Positions 1-10,000 of a stretch of DNA of 41,476 nt are shown piece by piece (the stretch's first letter is position 1; each line of letters opens with the position of its first letter). The notes beneath the pieces are model-generated. The model searched no databases. It was given only the letters and a program-made list of their open reading frames with translations, and was not told the origin of the DNA. This DNA comes from Candidatus Cloacimonadota bacterium (GTDB lineage: Bacteria; Cloacimonadota; Cloacimonadia; Cloacimonadales; TCS61), in assembly GCA_018645365.1 (NCBI GenBank), contig JABGOP010000015.1:1-41476 (forward strand), in the 5' to 3' direction. Made by a program: the position numbers and the translations under genes.

Positions 1-56
1 TTCGTGAAGGTGGAAGAACTATCGGTGCTGGCGTTGTTGGTACGGTTATTGACTAG
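1..56 (+). CDS. tuf: Elongation factor Tu, C-terminal end (partial)
   Basis: The first 56 bases encode a C-terminal peptide [17 protein letters not shown] followed by TAG. This matches the conserved last strand of EF-Tu domain III (REGGRTVGAGVV...). EF-Tu delivers aminoacyl-tRNA to the ribosomal A site as a GTP complex. Only the tail is present; the rest lies upstream of the window. It sits directly before rpmG, tRNA-Trp, secE and nusG, the arrangement known for the second tuf copy in many bacteria, rather than behind fusA. Confidence 0.93.
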   Translation, partial: REGGRTIGAGVVGTVID

Positions 57-64
57 GAAAGATT

Positions 65-214
65 ATGAGAGAAACTATAATTTTAGCGTGTTCAGCGTGT
101 AAGAATAGAAACTACACAACGACAAAAAACAAAAGAACTCATCCAAAGAGAGTTGAATTTGTTAAATATTGTCCAAAATGTAGAAAACGCACCGAACATA
201 AGCAAACAAAATAA
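65..214 (+). CDS. rpmG: 50S ribosomal protein L33
   Basis: A 49-residue protein starting [17 protein letters not shown], too short for the ORF track. It has two CxxC pairs (CSAC near residue 10 and CPKC near residue 38), the zinc-ribbon form of L33, and ends in a basic tail. L33 is a small protein of the large ribosomal subunit near the E site. It starts 8 bases after the tuf stop, preceded by AGGAAAG as a modest ribosome binding site, and is probably cotranscribed with tuf. Because the cysteines are kept, this is the zinc-dependent (C+) type. Confidence 0.95.
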   Translation: MRETIILACSACKNRNYTTTKNKRTHPKRVEFVKYCPKCRKRTEHKQTK

Positions 215-220
215 TAGCGT

Positions 221-296
221 AGGCTTGTAGCTCAATTGGTAGAGCACTGGTCTCCAAAACCAGGGGTTGCGGGTTCAAGTCCTGCCGGGCCTGCCA
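221..296 (+). tRNA. trnW: tRNA-Trp (CCA anticodon)
   Basis: A 76-base cloverleaf. The acceptor arm AGGCTTG pairs with CGGGCCT using two G-T wobbles. The D arm reads GCTC..GAGC. The anticodon stem CTGGT/ACCAG holds the loop CTCCAAA, giving anticodon CCA for tryptophan. The T arm has the GGTTCAAGTCC pattern. Discriminator G and the 3' CCA are encoded in the DNA. It lies between rpmG and secE, a common position for tRNA-Trp. Confidence 0.97.
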
Positions 297-313
297 TTAA
301 ATTAGGTGGATAA

Positions 314-505
314 ATGTTAAAAAAAGTCATTAGATTCTTTAAAAATGTGAAAACTGAAATGTCTTATGTAAGTTGGCCTTCAAAAGATGATTTGAAAGAA
401 GGAACAACTGTAGTTATCATAATGTCAGCGGTTGTAGCTGTATTTTTGTCATTGGTAGATTTCGGTTTTGGAATATTAATTAGAAAATTATTATTGAAAG
501 GTTAA
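314..505 (+). CDS. secE: Preprotein translocase subunit SecE
   Basis: A 63-residue protein with the SecE pattern: an amphipathic N-terminal helix (LKKVIRFFKNVKTEMSYVSWP) and then one membrane segment from about residue 30 to 58. The VSWPSKDDL stretch is the typical SecE hinge before the membrane helix. SecE clamps SecY in the inner-membrane Sec channel. This is the short one-helix form. The start follows AGGTGG with good spacing. secE-nusG-rplK is a highly conserved order. Confidence 0.97.
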   Translation: MLKKVIRFFKNVKTEMSYVSWPSKDDLKEGTTVVIIMSAVVAVFLSLVDFGFGILIRKLLLKG

Positions 506-510
506 GCAAA

Positions 511-1038
511 ATGAAATGGTATGTCGTTCACACTTACGCGCAACACGAATTCAAAATCAAGAAAGCTATTGAAAAGGGAATCGAAAATACACCGCTTGCT
601 ACTAAAATCGGTCAAATTCTCATTCCAACTCAAAAAACTTTCCAAATTCGTGATGGCAAAAGAGTTGAACGAGAAAAAAAGATTTTCAATAGCTACATTA
701 TCATTGAAGCAGATTTAGTACCAGAAGTATATTCATACATAAAAGGGCTTCCTGGAATTACTCATTTCTTGGGAACCGATAAAAAAGCTCAACCGCTATC
801 TGAAAAAGAGATAAGCAGACTTCTCGGCATTGACGATAGGGGAAATGATACGAGCACCAACATGGCGAACTTCATCCCAGGCGATATGGTGAAAATTATC
901 TCTGGACCATTCAATGATTTTGAAGGTAATGTGGATAAAATTCATGATGACAAGACAAAATTAACCGTGAAAGTAACTATTTTTGGAAGAGTTACACCGG
1001 TTGAAGTAAATGTCGATCAAGTGGAAATTATAAAATAA
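511..1038 (+). CDS. nusG: Transcription termination/antitermination factor NusG
   Basis: A 175-residue NusG. The N-terminal NGN domain starts with KWYVVHTYAQHEFKIKKAIE and carries the GYIIIEAD-like strand (SYIIIEADL) that contacts the RNA polymerase clamp. The C-terminal KOW domain has PGDMVKIISGPFNDFEGNV, the site that binds ribosomal S10 or Rho. It couples transcription to translation. It begins 5 bases after secE and has ordinary length with no insertion. Confidence 0.98.
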   Translation: MKWYVVHTYAQHEFKIKKAIEKGIENTPLATKIGQILIPTQKTFQIRDGKRVEREKKIFNSYIIIEADLVPEVYSYIKGLPGITHFLGTDKKAQPLSEKEISRLLGIDDRGNDTSTNMANFIPGDMVKIISGPFNDFEGNVDKIHDDKTKLTVKVTIFGRVTPVEVNVDQVEIIK

Positions 1039-1049
1039 AGGAATAAATT

Positions 1050-1484
1050 ATGGCAAAACCAAAAGATGTCGAACATGTAGTTAAGCTTCAATTGCCTGCT
1101 GGAAAAGCAACTCCGGCACCTCCTGTTGGACCGGCTCTCGGTCAAGCGGGAATTAACATTGGCGAATTTTGCAAGTTATTTAACGACAAAACAAAAGACG
1201 AACCAGGTATGATTTTCCCGGTTGTCATTTATGTGAAAAAAAATAAATCTTACACTTTTGAAATTAAAACTCCGCCAGCCGCTGTTTTAATTAAAAAAGA
1301 AGCCGGTTTAGCAAAAGGTTCTGGCGAACCTCACAAAGAAAAAGTCGGCACAATTTCAAAAGAATCTGTAAGAAAAATTGCTGAACTTAAAATGAAAGAC
1401 CTCAATGCGTATAACATCGAAGGTGCGATGCGAATGATTGAGGGAACTGCTCGTAATATGGGCGTTGTTGTTGAAGATAAATAA
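1050..1484 (+). CDS. rplK: 50S ribosomal protein L11
   Basis: A 144-residue L11. The N-terminal domain contains the proline-rich [17 protein letters not shown] and [12 protein letters not shown] motifs. The C-terminal domain (from about residue 75) binds 23S rRNA in the GTPase-associated centre and includes [16 protein letters not shown]11 takes part in factor binding and in RelA-dependent stringent signalling. It follows nusG by 11 bases with an AAGGA ribosome binding site. Confidence 0.98.
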   Translation: MAKPKDVEHVVKLQLPAGKATPAPPVGPALGQAGINIGEFCKLFNDKTKDEPGMIFPVVIYVKKNKSYTFEIKTPPAAVLIKKEAGLAKGSGEPHKEKVGTISKESVRKIAELKMKDLNAYNIEGAMRMIEGTARNMGVVVEDK

Positions 1485-1531
1485 TTTAAACTTACTGCAA
1501 TTGAGCAGGAGATTATCAAAAAGGAGTGTAA

Positions 1532-2233
1532 ATGGCAAGTAAAAGGTACCGGAAAGCTCACGAGATGATCGATAGAGAAAAAAGATATGAACTCGAAGAA
1601 GCAGTCGCGCTTCTGAAAAGTACACCTTCTGCGAAATTCGATGAAACCATCGAAGTTCACATGAATCTCGGCGTCGATCCTCGAAAAGCTGACCAACAAA
1701 TCAGGAACTCTTTGGTTTTACCGCATGGAACGGGTAGAACTTCCACCGTTTTAGTTTTCGCTGAAGGCGAAAAAGCTGACGAAGCCAAAGAAGCAGGTGC
1801 CGATTATGTTGGGTTAGATGAGTACATCGAAAAGATCAACTCAGGTTGGACAGATTTTGATGTGGTTATTTCTACGCCAAACTTAATGGGGAAAATAGGT
1901 CGTCTTGGTCGCGTTTTAGGACCAAGAGGTTTAATGCCAAATCCAAAGGTTGGAACAGTTACAATGGATGTCGCGAAAGCCGTCAACGAAGCAAAAGGCG
2001 GAAAAGTTACTTATCGTGTGGACAAACTTTCAAATTTGCATATCATCGCAGGTAAAAAAAGTTTTGAAGCGCCAAATTTGAAGGATAACTTATTAGCTAT
2101 TATCGTTCAAATTATTCGCGAAAGACCATCCGCTTTGAAAGGAACATACATCAAAAATTTAGCTGTAACTTCAACCATGGGACCAAGCATAAAAATCGAC
2201 TTAACATCTGTAAAGAAAGAGATTAGGAAGTAG
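1532..2233 (+). CDS. rplA: 50S ribosomal protein L1
   Basis: A 233-residue L1 starting [19 protein letters not shown], with the signature [12 protein letters not shown] near residue 140 and [24 protein letters not shown] before it. L1 forms the mobile stalk beside the E site. In many bacteria it also represses its own mRNA by binding a leader that mimics its rRNA site; the 47-base rplK-rplA spacer is short and I cannot confirm such a site by eye. The start follows AAGGAG. Confidence 0.98.
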   Translation: MASKRYRKAHEMIDREKRYELEEAVALLKSTPSAKFDETIEVHMNLGVDPRKADQQIRNSLVLPHGTGRTSTVLVFAEGEKADEAKEAGADYVGLDEYIEKINSGWTDFDVVISTPNLMGKIGRLGRVLGPRGLMPNPKVGTVTMDVAKAVNEAKGGKVTYRVDKLSNLHIIAGKKSFEAPNLKDNLLAIIVQIIRERPSALKGTYIKNLAVTSTMGPSIKIDLTSVKKEIRK

Positions 2234-2242
2234 AGGTGGACT

Positions 2243-2779
2243 ATGTATCAACAATATAAAGTCGATGAAGTTAAAAAAATTAAACAAAAATTAGAAAACC
2301 ATAAGTCAATCGTTTTGGTTGATTATAGAGGCATTAACATCGAAGAGGTTGACGAACTTCGCACCAGATTGCGCGACAATGAAGTTGACTATTTCGTTTC
2401 TAAAAACACCTTTATAAAAGTAGCTTTGAAAGAGCTTGGTATTTCTGGTTTAGATGATGAATTAGTTGGTCCAACTGCAGTGGCAGTTTCTTCAAATGAT
2501 GAAGTAGCACCCGCAAGAGAATTGGCTAAATTTATGAACGAAGTGATGAAGGGCAAAGATTTCCCTTCATTCAAAATTGGTATGGTAGATGGTAGCGTTG
2601 TGGATACAGAAGGTTTAGAGCAATTAGCAAAACTTCCTAGCAAACAACAACTCATCTCAATGGTTCTTCAAGGTTTCAACGCACCAATAAATGGTTTCGT
2701 GGGTACTTTGAATGGAATTATTACAAAATTTGTGCGAACGGTTGATGCCGTCGCCAAAAAACAAGCAGAAAAAAATTAA
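2243..2779 (+). CDS. rplJ: 50S ribosomal protein L10
   Basis: A 178-residue L10 with an N-terminal rRNA-binding domain (VDEVKKIKQKLENHKSIVLVDYRGI) and a C-terminal helix that carries the L7/L12 dimers. VDYRGINIEEVDELRTRLR is a conserved L10 stretch. The start ATG follows AGGTGG 9 bases after rplA. It is the platform of the L12 stalk and is followed at once by rplL, its partner. Confidence 0.97.
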   Translation: MYQQYKVDEVKKIKQKLENHKSIVLVDYRGINIEEVDELRTRLRDNEVDYFVSKNTFIKVALKELGISGLDDELVGPTAVAVSSNDEVAPARELAKFMNEVMKGKDFPSFKIGMVDGSVVDTEGLEQLAKLPSKQQLISMVLQGFNAPINGFVGTLNGIITKFVRTVDAVAKKQAEKN

Positions 2780-2803
2780 AAAACATATCTGATGGAGGAT
2801 AAA

Positions 2804-3181
2804 ATGGCAGATAAGAAACAAGAAGTTATTGATATCATTAAGGAAATGAGTGTTCTCGAACTCTCTGAACTTGTAAAAGAATTGGAAGAATTATTTGATG
2901 TAAAAGCTACAGCTCCTGTTGCTGTTGCAGCTGGTGCTCCTGCAGCTGGTGCAGAAGCCGCAGAAGAACAAACTGAATTTGATGTAATCTTAGCAACAGC
3001 TGGTGCAAAGAAAATTCAAACAATTAAAGTTGTAAGAAAAATCACCAAACTCGGCTTGAAAGAAGCAAAAGATTTGGTAGATAATGTTCCTTCTGAAATT
3101 GCAAAAGGTATCTCAAAAGAAGAAGCTGAAGATTTGAAATCACAAATCGAAGAAGCTGGTGCAACTGTAGAAATCAAGTAG
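2804..3181 (+). CDS. rplL: 50S ribosomal protein L7/L12
   Basis: A 125-residue L7/L12: N-terminal dimerisation helices ([19 protein letters not shown]), an alanine-rich hinge (about residues 37-55) and the C-terminal factor-binding domain with [18 protein letters not shown] start it at ATG 2804 (MADKKQEV), not the ORF-track ATG at 2792, because GGAGG lies between the two and serves the downstream ATG; the upstream ATG overlaps that site. The protein recruits translation GTPases to the ribosome. Confidence 0.97.
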   Translation: MADKKQEVIDIIKEMSVLELSELVKELEELFDVKATAPVAVAAGAPAAGAEAAEEQTEFDVILATAGAKKIQTIKVVRKITKLGLKEAKDLVDNVPSEIAKGISKEEAEDLKSQIEEAGATVEIK

Positions 3182-3194
3182 TTCGTGATATGAC

Positions 3195-3233
3195 AGCGGA
3201 AGTGAGCAAAATGTTCACTTCCGTTTTGCTCAT
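3195..3233 (+). promoter_or_regulatory. Attenuator-like spacer with two competing hairpins upstream of rpoB
   Basis: The rplL-rpoB spacer can fold two ways. Hairpin A pairs CGGAAGTGA (3197-3205) with TCACTTCCG (3215-3223), extending to about 12 pairs with flanking A-T and G-T pairs, and is followed by TTTT. Hairpin B pairs TGAGCAAAA (3203-3211) with TTTTGCTCA (3224-3232). They share bases 3203-3205, and hairpin B takes the U-tract of A, so both cannot form together. In other bacteria this spacer contains a partial terminator or RNase III site that lowers rpoBC expression relative to rplJL. The pairing is seen; the role is inferred. Confidence 0.6.
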
Positions 3234-3283
3234 TTTGATAATATTTAAAATTGTTTTTATTACTCTAAAAAGGAGTGAATCCA

Positions 3284-6200
3284 TTGAATATTAAAAATTA
3301 TTCTAACATTAAGATTAAAGCTGAAAAGTCGGGTGTTCCGTCTGTTGAAATACCGAATCTACTCTCATTGCAGATAGATTCCTATAACGATTTTTTACAG
3401 AAAGATGTCCATCCACAAAAGAGAAAAAATGAAGGTTTGGAAGCCATTCTTTCATCAATTTTCCCATTAGAAGACCAGAAAGGTTTATTCTATCTTGACT
3501 ACTTAGACTATGTCGTTTTGAAAGAAAAATACACCATCGAAGAGTGTGTTGAACGAAATCTTTCTTATCAAGCACCCATCAAAGTGAAAATGCGTTTGAC
3601 GGTTTACGATGAAGAAATTTTGAAAACAAGAGATGAAAAAGCGGTCAAAACAAGCATTGAACAGGAAGTTTATTTAGGTGAAATTCCACTTGTTACAAAA
3701 CAAGGTTCTTTTGTAATCAATGGTGCTGAACGCGTTATCATCAGCCAATTGCACCGTTCTCCAGGTATTTTCTTTTCCAACGAAAAACATCCGAGTGGGA
3801 AAAAATTAAGTTCCGCCAAGCTCATACCTTATCACGGTTCGTGGTTAGATTTCAATATGGACAATCAAGATACCGTTTTTGTGGTTATCGACAAACGCCG
3901 AAAACTTCCAGTTACTACGCTTTTACGCTCAATTGGTCTTTCGACAAATGATGATTTGCGCGAATATTTTTATGAATCAGAAGAGATCAACGTGAAAGAT
4001 GCGAAAGAGCGCTTTCTCTTTGCAGACATTCTTGATAAAGAAACTGGCGAAGTTATTTTAGAAGGTGGCGATGAAATCGGCGACGACGAAATCGAAAATC
4101 TTTTAAATGCAAAATTAAAAAAAATCACAGTTATTTCCGAAAATTCGGAAGTACACCGAAAACTTATAGAGCAAACAATCGCGAAAGATCAAACTACAAA
4201 TCGCGAAGAAGCTTTGAAAAGAATCTATACACTAATCCGACCAGGCGAAGAACCAACTTTGGAAATCGCCGAAGAACTTTTTGACAGAATGTTCTTAAAT
4301 GAACGACGCTACAATCTTGGTCAAGTTGGAAGACATAAATTAAATTCTCGTCTCAATCTAAACATAGATGAGTCAATTCACACTTTAACAAAAGAAGATT
4401 TTTTAGCAATTATTAAGACGCTTATCAAAGTTTACAAAGACGAAGATGCAACTGATGATATCGACCATTTAGCGAACAGAAGAGTGAGAACAGTTGGCGA
4501 ACTTTTACAAGAACAATACAACATCGGACTTTCGCGAGTTGCCAGAACTGCAGTGGAAAGAATGTTTGTTTCCAACCCAGATGAAGTTACAATTCACGAT
4601 TTAATCAACAGTGCAGCACTTATAGCAGTCGTGCAATCGTTCTTCCTCACTGGGCAGCTTTCGCAATATATGGAACAGACAAATCCGCTTACTGCGATTA
4701 CTCACAAAAGAAGAATTTCAGCACTCGGTCATGGTGGTTTAACGCGTGAACGAGCTGGTTTTGAAGTGCGTGATGTTCATTATAGTCATTATGGTCGCGT
4801 CTGCCCTATCGAAACTCCGGAAGGTCCAAATATCGGTCTCATTGCATCACCCGCGATTTACGCGCGTGTCAATAAATTTGGTTTTTTAGAAACACCTTAC
4901 ATCAGAGTAAAGGATAGTATTATCACTTCTGAAGTACTCTATCTCGATGCTTTCGAAGAGGAAAAATATACAATTGCACAAGCCAATGTGAAATATGATG
5001 ATAACTTAAAAATAACAGACAAGCTAGTTTTTGCACGGCATAAAGGTGAGTTTATTCAAGTTACACCTGATGAAGTTCATTTTATGGATGTCTCTCCCCA
5101 GCAAATCGTTTCGGCTTCTGCATCACTCATTCCATTTTTGGAACACGATGATGCGAACAGAGCGTTGATGGGTTCAAATATGCAAAGACAAGCTGTTCCA
5201 CTCGTCAAACCAGAAGTTCCAATTGTAGGAACTGGTGCAGAAACTTTCATCGCGAAAGACAGTGGATTAGCTGCTACTACACCTTACGACGGAATGGTCA
5301 CAAAAGTTACGAGTTCATACATCGATATTGAACGCGATAATCCTGATGACAGCATTCTCGATTTAGAAATTAAGAATCGAATTCACCTGAAAAAATTCTC
5401 ACGCACAAATCAAGATACTGCCATCAATCAACAACCGATTGTCAAAAAAGGCGATAAAATCAAAAAAGGTGATATCGTTTCGAGTGGTCCGGCCATTGTG
5501 GATAAACGACTTGCACTCGGTAGAAATATGTTGGTTGCATTTATGCCTTGGTATGGCTACAATTTTGAAGATGCGATTATTCTCAGCGAAAATGTAGCTC
5601 GTAAAGATATGTTCACCTCTATTTACATCGAAGAACACGAAGTCTTAGTGCGTAAATTGAAAAACGGAAAAGAAGAATTGGCTTACGATATTCCAAATAT
5701 TCCTACAAAATCGATGCGTAATCTCGATAAATCTGGTATTATTAGAGTTGGTTCTATCGTAAAAGCTGGCGATATCATCGTTGGAAAAATTACTCCAAAA
5801 AATGTGGACATCGATCCTTCTCCAGAAGAAAATCTGATGCGTGCTCTTTTTGGAGATCGTGCTGGTGATTTTAGCAACAGTTCGTTAAAAGCAAAACCAG
5901 GAATGGAAGGCGTTATCGTTGATGTAAAGGTTTTTTCTCGCTCTGAAGTTGCTAACAATTTAGAACTCGAAGAACAACATCAAGAACTTTTGAAAAAAAT
6001 TAAGGAAGAAAAAACAGCTCGCGAAAATCAGATTGACAATTTTTTAACTGCCAAACTTTCAGAAGTAATTGTCGGGCAAATTGCCAAAAACTTAACTGAC
6101 ATAAAAACAAATATGTTCTTCATTCCAGTTGGTAAAAAAATTACGAAAGCAGATTTGAAAAAAATCAATTTCAGTCGTTTAAATCTTGATTATGACCTCA

Positions 6201-7075
6201 TTGAAAATGAAAAATTAAACAAAAAATTGTACGATGAAGTTATTTTGAAAGTAAAAACAGCCAAAGAAGAAAGTGAAAATATCTACAAAAAACTTCGTGA
6301 ACGCTCTAAACACGGCGACGAATTACCATCTGGCGTTTTAAAAATGGTAAAAGTTTACATCGCTAAAAAGCGTAAAATCGCAGTTGGTGACAAGATGGCT
6401 GGTCGTCACGGAAACAAGGGTGTAATCTCACGCGTTTCACCAATCGAAGATATGCCATTTATAGCTGATGGAACATCGATTGATGTTATTTTGAATCCAC
6501 TCGGCGTACCTTCTCGTATGAACATCGGGCAGATTTTGGAGACACATCTCGGAATGGCTGCACGCGTACTTGGGCTCACCACAGAAACACCAGTTTTTGA
6601 CGGTGCAACCTTGAAAGATATTCACGAATTGATGAAAAAAGCGAAATTGTCAACTGATGGCAAGCAAACACTTTATGATGGAAAAACCGGCGATGCATTC
6701 AAAGAAAGTGTGACGGTTGGAGTGATGTATATGCTCAAATTAAATCACTTAATCGCCGACAAAATGCACGCTCGTTCAACTGGACATTACTCATTAATTA
6801 CGCAACAACCATTGGGCGGTAAAGCACAGCACGGTGGTCAAAGATTGGGCGAGATGGAAGTTTGGGCTTTAGAAGCTTACGGAGCTTCCAAATTATTGGA
6901 AGAAATGCTCACCATAAAAAGTGATGATGTCGAAGGTAGAACCAATGCTTTCAAAGCAATCACGAGTGGTGAACCAATTCCAAAACCGAGCGTTCCAGAA
7001 TCATTTAATGTGTTAATTAGTGAACTAAAATCACTCTGTTTTGATGTAGAATTCATTGCAGAAAACGAATCTTAA
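3284..7075 (+). CDS. rpoB: RNA polymerase beta subunit
   Basis: About 1263 residues. It carries the full set of beta landmarks: the rifampicin-pocket region (GQLSQYMEQTNPL, THKRRISALG), YGRVCPIETPEGPNIGLI, PWYGYNFEDAIILSE, KIAVGDKMAGRHGNKGVIS and GEMEVWALEAYGA near the C-terminus. With beta' it forms the catalytic core. The ORF track begins at GTG 3275, but that codon lies inside the AAAAGGAG ribosome binding site; TTG 3284 has an 8-base spacing and gives MNIKNYSNIKIK, so I prefer it. The rifampicin pocket has a Glu where E. coli has Asp516, and ALGHGG where ALGPGG is usual. Confidence 0.98.
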   Translation: MNIKNYSNIKIKAEKSGVPSVEIPNLLSLQIDSYNDFLQKDVHPQKRKNEGLEAILSSIFPLEDQKGLFYLDYLDYVVLKEKYTIEECVERNLSYQAPIKVKMRLTVYDEEILKTRDEKAVKTSIEQEVYLGEIPLVTKQGSFVINGAERVIISQLHRSPGIFFSNEKHPSGKKLSSAKLIPYHGSWLDFNMDNQDTVFVVIDKRRKLPVTTLLRSIGLSTNDDLREYFYESEEINVKDAKERFLFADILDKETGEVILEGGDEIGDDEIENLLNAKLKKITVISENSEVHRKLIEQTIAKDQTTNREEALKRIYTLIRPGEEPTLEIAEELFDRMFLNERRYNLGQVGRHKLNSRLNLNIDESIHTLTKEDFLAIIKTLIKVYKDEDATDDIDHLANRRVRTVGELLQEQYNIGLSRVARTAVERMFVSNPDEVTIHDLINSAALIAVVQSFFLTGQLSQYMEQTNPLTAITHKRRISALGHGGLTRERAGFEVRDVHYSHYGRVCPIETPEGPNIGLIASPAIYARVNKFGFLETPYIRVKDSIITSEVLYLDAFEEEKYTIAQANVKYDDNLKITDKLVFARHKGEFIQVTPDEVHFMDVSPQQIVSASASLIPFLEHDDANRALMGSNMQRQAVPLVKPEVPIVGTGAETFIAKDSGLAATTPYDGMVTKVTSSYIDIERDNPDDSILDLEIKNRIHLKKFSRTNQDTAINQQPIVKKGDKIKKGDIVSSGPAIVDKRLALGRNMLVAFMPWYGYNFEDAIILSENVARKDMFTSIYIEEHEVLVRKLKNGKEELAYDIPNIPTKSMRNLDKSGIIRVGSIVKAGDIIVGKITPKNVDIDPSPEENLMRALFGDRAGDFSNSSLKAKPGMEGVIVDVKVFSRSEVANNLELEEQHQELLKKIKEEKTARENQIDNFLTAKLSEVIVGQIAKNLTDIKTNMFFIPVGKKITKADLKKINFSRLNLDYDLIENEKLNKKLYDEVILKVKTAKEESENIYKKLRERSKHGDELPSGVLKMVKVYIAKKRKIAVGDKMAGRHGNKGVISRVSPIEDMPFIADGTSIDVILNPLGVPSRMNIGQILETHLGMAARVLGLTTETPVFDGATLKDIHELMKKAKLSTDGKQTLYDGKTGDAFKESVTVGVMYMLKLNHLIADKMHARSTGHYSLITQQPLGGKAQHGGQRLGEMEVWALEAYGASKLLEEMLTIKSDDVEGRTNAFKAITSGEPIPKPSVPESFNVLISELKSLCFDVEFIAENES

Positions 7076-7086
7076 CGGAGGTAATT

Positions 7087-10000
7087 GTGATTCGAAAAGC
7101 TAAAAAAGATAGAAGAATAGAAAATTACGATAAAGTTAGAATTAAAATTGCATCGCCAGATACAATCCGCGAATGGAGCCACGGCGAGGTAACAAAACCA
7201 GATACGCTTAATTACAGAACTTTGAAACCCGAAAAAGGTGGGCTTTTCTGCGAAAGAATTTTTGGACCAGAAAAAGATTATGAATGTAGTTGTGGAAAAT
7301 ACAAAAAAAAGCGTTTTCAGGATACTGTTTGCGACCGTTGCGGTGTGGAAATAACCACTTCACGCGTTCGTCGTAAAAGAATGGGACACATCGAACTTGC
7401 AGTACCAATCGCACATTTATGGTTTTTCAAAAGTATGCCAAGTGTCATTAGTACAATTCTGGAAATGCCCGTAAAAAAACTCGAACAAGTTATTTATTAC
7501 GAATCGTTCGTTGTGATAAACCCAGGCGACAGCGATTATGAGAAAAAAGACCTCATTGATGTTGATGAATATTACGAAATAATCGATAAAGTTAGTGGCG
7601 ATTTCAAAGCAATGATGGGTGCAGAAGCACTCCAAATGTTACTTTCAGAAATACCACTCGAAGATGAATCAATGAAATTGCAAACTATCGTTAATCTCGA
7701 AACTTCTGTTCAAAAAAAGACAAAAGCAATCAAAAGATTGAAGGTTGTAGATGCACTCCGTAAATCTGGCAACCGTCCAGAATGGTTAGTGTTAGAAGTC
7801 TTACCAGTCCTCCCACCCACCCTGAGACCTCTTGTTCAATTGGAAGGTGGAAGATTCGCAACTGCAGATTTTAACGAACTTTACCGAAGAGTTATTACCA
7901 GAAACAATCGTTTACGCGGACTTATGAACATCAACGCACCAGAAGTAATTTTGCGAAATGAAAAACGCATGTTGCAAGAAGCTGTTGATGCTCTCATCGA
8001 CAATACGCGTAAAACTAGACCGGTAAAAGGAAGAGGAAATCGTCCTCTCAAAGCTCTCGCCGACCAACTGAAAGGAAAGAGCGGTCGTTTCCGCCAAAAC
8101 CTACTCGGAAAGCGTGTAGATTACTCTGGTCGTTCTGTGATTATCGTTGGACCACATCTCAAAATTCATCAATGTGGAATTCCAAAAGAGATGGCGATTG
8201 AATTGTTCAAACCTTTCTTAATTGAGAGATTAGAAAAAGTTGCGCAAATAGAAAAAGCCAAAACCACCAAAAAATTGATCGAAGATAAACGACCAGAAAT
8301 TTGGAAAATTTTGGAAGAAATCATGGAAGATTATCCTGTACTTTTGAACAGAGCACCGACTCTTCACAAACATGGTATTCAAGCATTCGAGCCAGTTTTG
8401 ACGGAAGGAAGAGCAATCGAACTTCATCCGCTCGTTTGTATCCCTTACAATGCCGATTTCGATGGTGATCAGATGGCTGTCCATGTACCACTTTCTAAAG
8501 AAGCACAGATGGAAGCACGCGTTTTAATGCTTGCTTCTCGAAATTTATTGCTACCTGCTAGCGGAAAATTGGCAATGGCAACAAATCAGGATATCGTGTT
8601 GGGAAATTATTATCTCACTACTTTAAAAGACAAAGATGTGAAAGATAAGAAAAAGCTCAGATATCTAAGCTCAACGGAAGAAGTTGTCGTCGCATACGAA
8701 CAAGCTGAATTATTGAAAAATTCTCAAAATGGGAAAAATACTGAATTTGACATTCACACTTGGATAAATGTGCTTATCGATGGAAAAATGGTTACTACAA
8801 CTGTTGGTAGAGTTATTTTCAATCAAATTATTCCACCTGAAATATCGTTTAAAAACGAAGTTTTCACAAAGAGTAGATTGAATGATCTAGCGATGGAATG
8901 TTACGAAACTGTTGGTCAACATCGAACTGCAGAATTTCTTGATGATATCAAAGATATGGGATTCAAATATGCAACAAAAGCAGGTATCACATTTAGTGCA
9001 AGCGATGTTATTTCGCCAAAAGAAAAACATAAATTCATCACTAAAACAGAGAAAGAAGTTCAGAAAATCATCGATAGTTATATGAATGGTGAAATTACCG
9101 AAACTGAACGCTACAACCGCGTGGTAGATAAATGGAAACTGACAACAGATAATGTAACAAAAGTTTTGATGGAACAACTCGAAAATGATCAAGATGGATT
9201 TAACTCAATCAATATGATGTACATTTCGGGAGCACGTGGTGGTAAGGATCAGATTAAACAGCTTGGAGCAATGCGTGGTTTGATGGATAAACCATCTCGA
9301 GGTTCAGCAGAAGGTGGCTCAGAAGTTATCGAAACACCGATTAAGTCTAATTTTAAGGAAGGTCTTACCGTTCTTGAATACTTCATCTCAACGCATGGTG
9401 CAAGAAAAGGTTTGGCTGACACAGCCCTTAAAACTGCGGATGCTGGTTATCTAACTCGTCGTTTGGTCGATATTGGACAGAATGCAATTATTACAGAAGA
9501 AGATTGCGGCACAATTGAAAGTCATAGTGTTTCAGCTTTGAAAGAAGGCCTAGAGGTTGTTGAGTCACTTTCTGAAAGAATTAAAGGTAGAACTGCGGCA
9601 CAAGATATTATCGATCCAGTTACTGATAAAATCTTAGTGAATCTAAATGAAACCATTACAAATGAAAAAGCAAAAATAATTCAAGACCACGGTATCAACG
9701 AAGTGCAAATTCGCTCGGTAGTAACTTGCGAATCAAAGAAAGGAATTTGCGCTAGGTGTTACGGTAGAAACCTCGGCAACAACAAACCAGTAACCATCGG
9801 TGAGCCGGTTGGAATCATTGCTGCTCAAAGTATTGGTGAGCCTGGAACACAGCTTACATTGCGTACTTTCCACATTGGTGGAACAACGAGTACAGATGTA
9901 GATCGTGCCGAAGTTGTTTCCGATACAGATGGAACAATCAAATTTGCCAGGATGAACACAGTTGTGAATCGTCAAAGTGAACTTGTCTCTATTAGTAACT

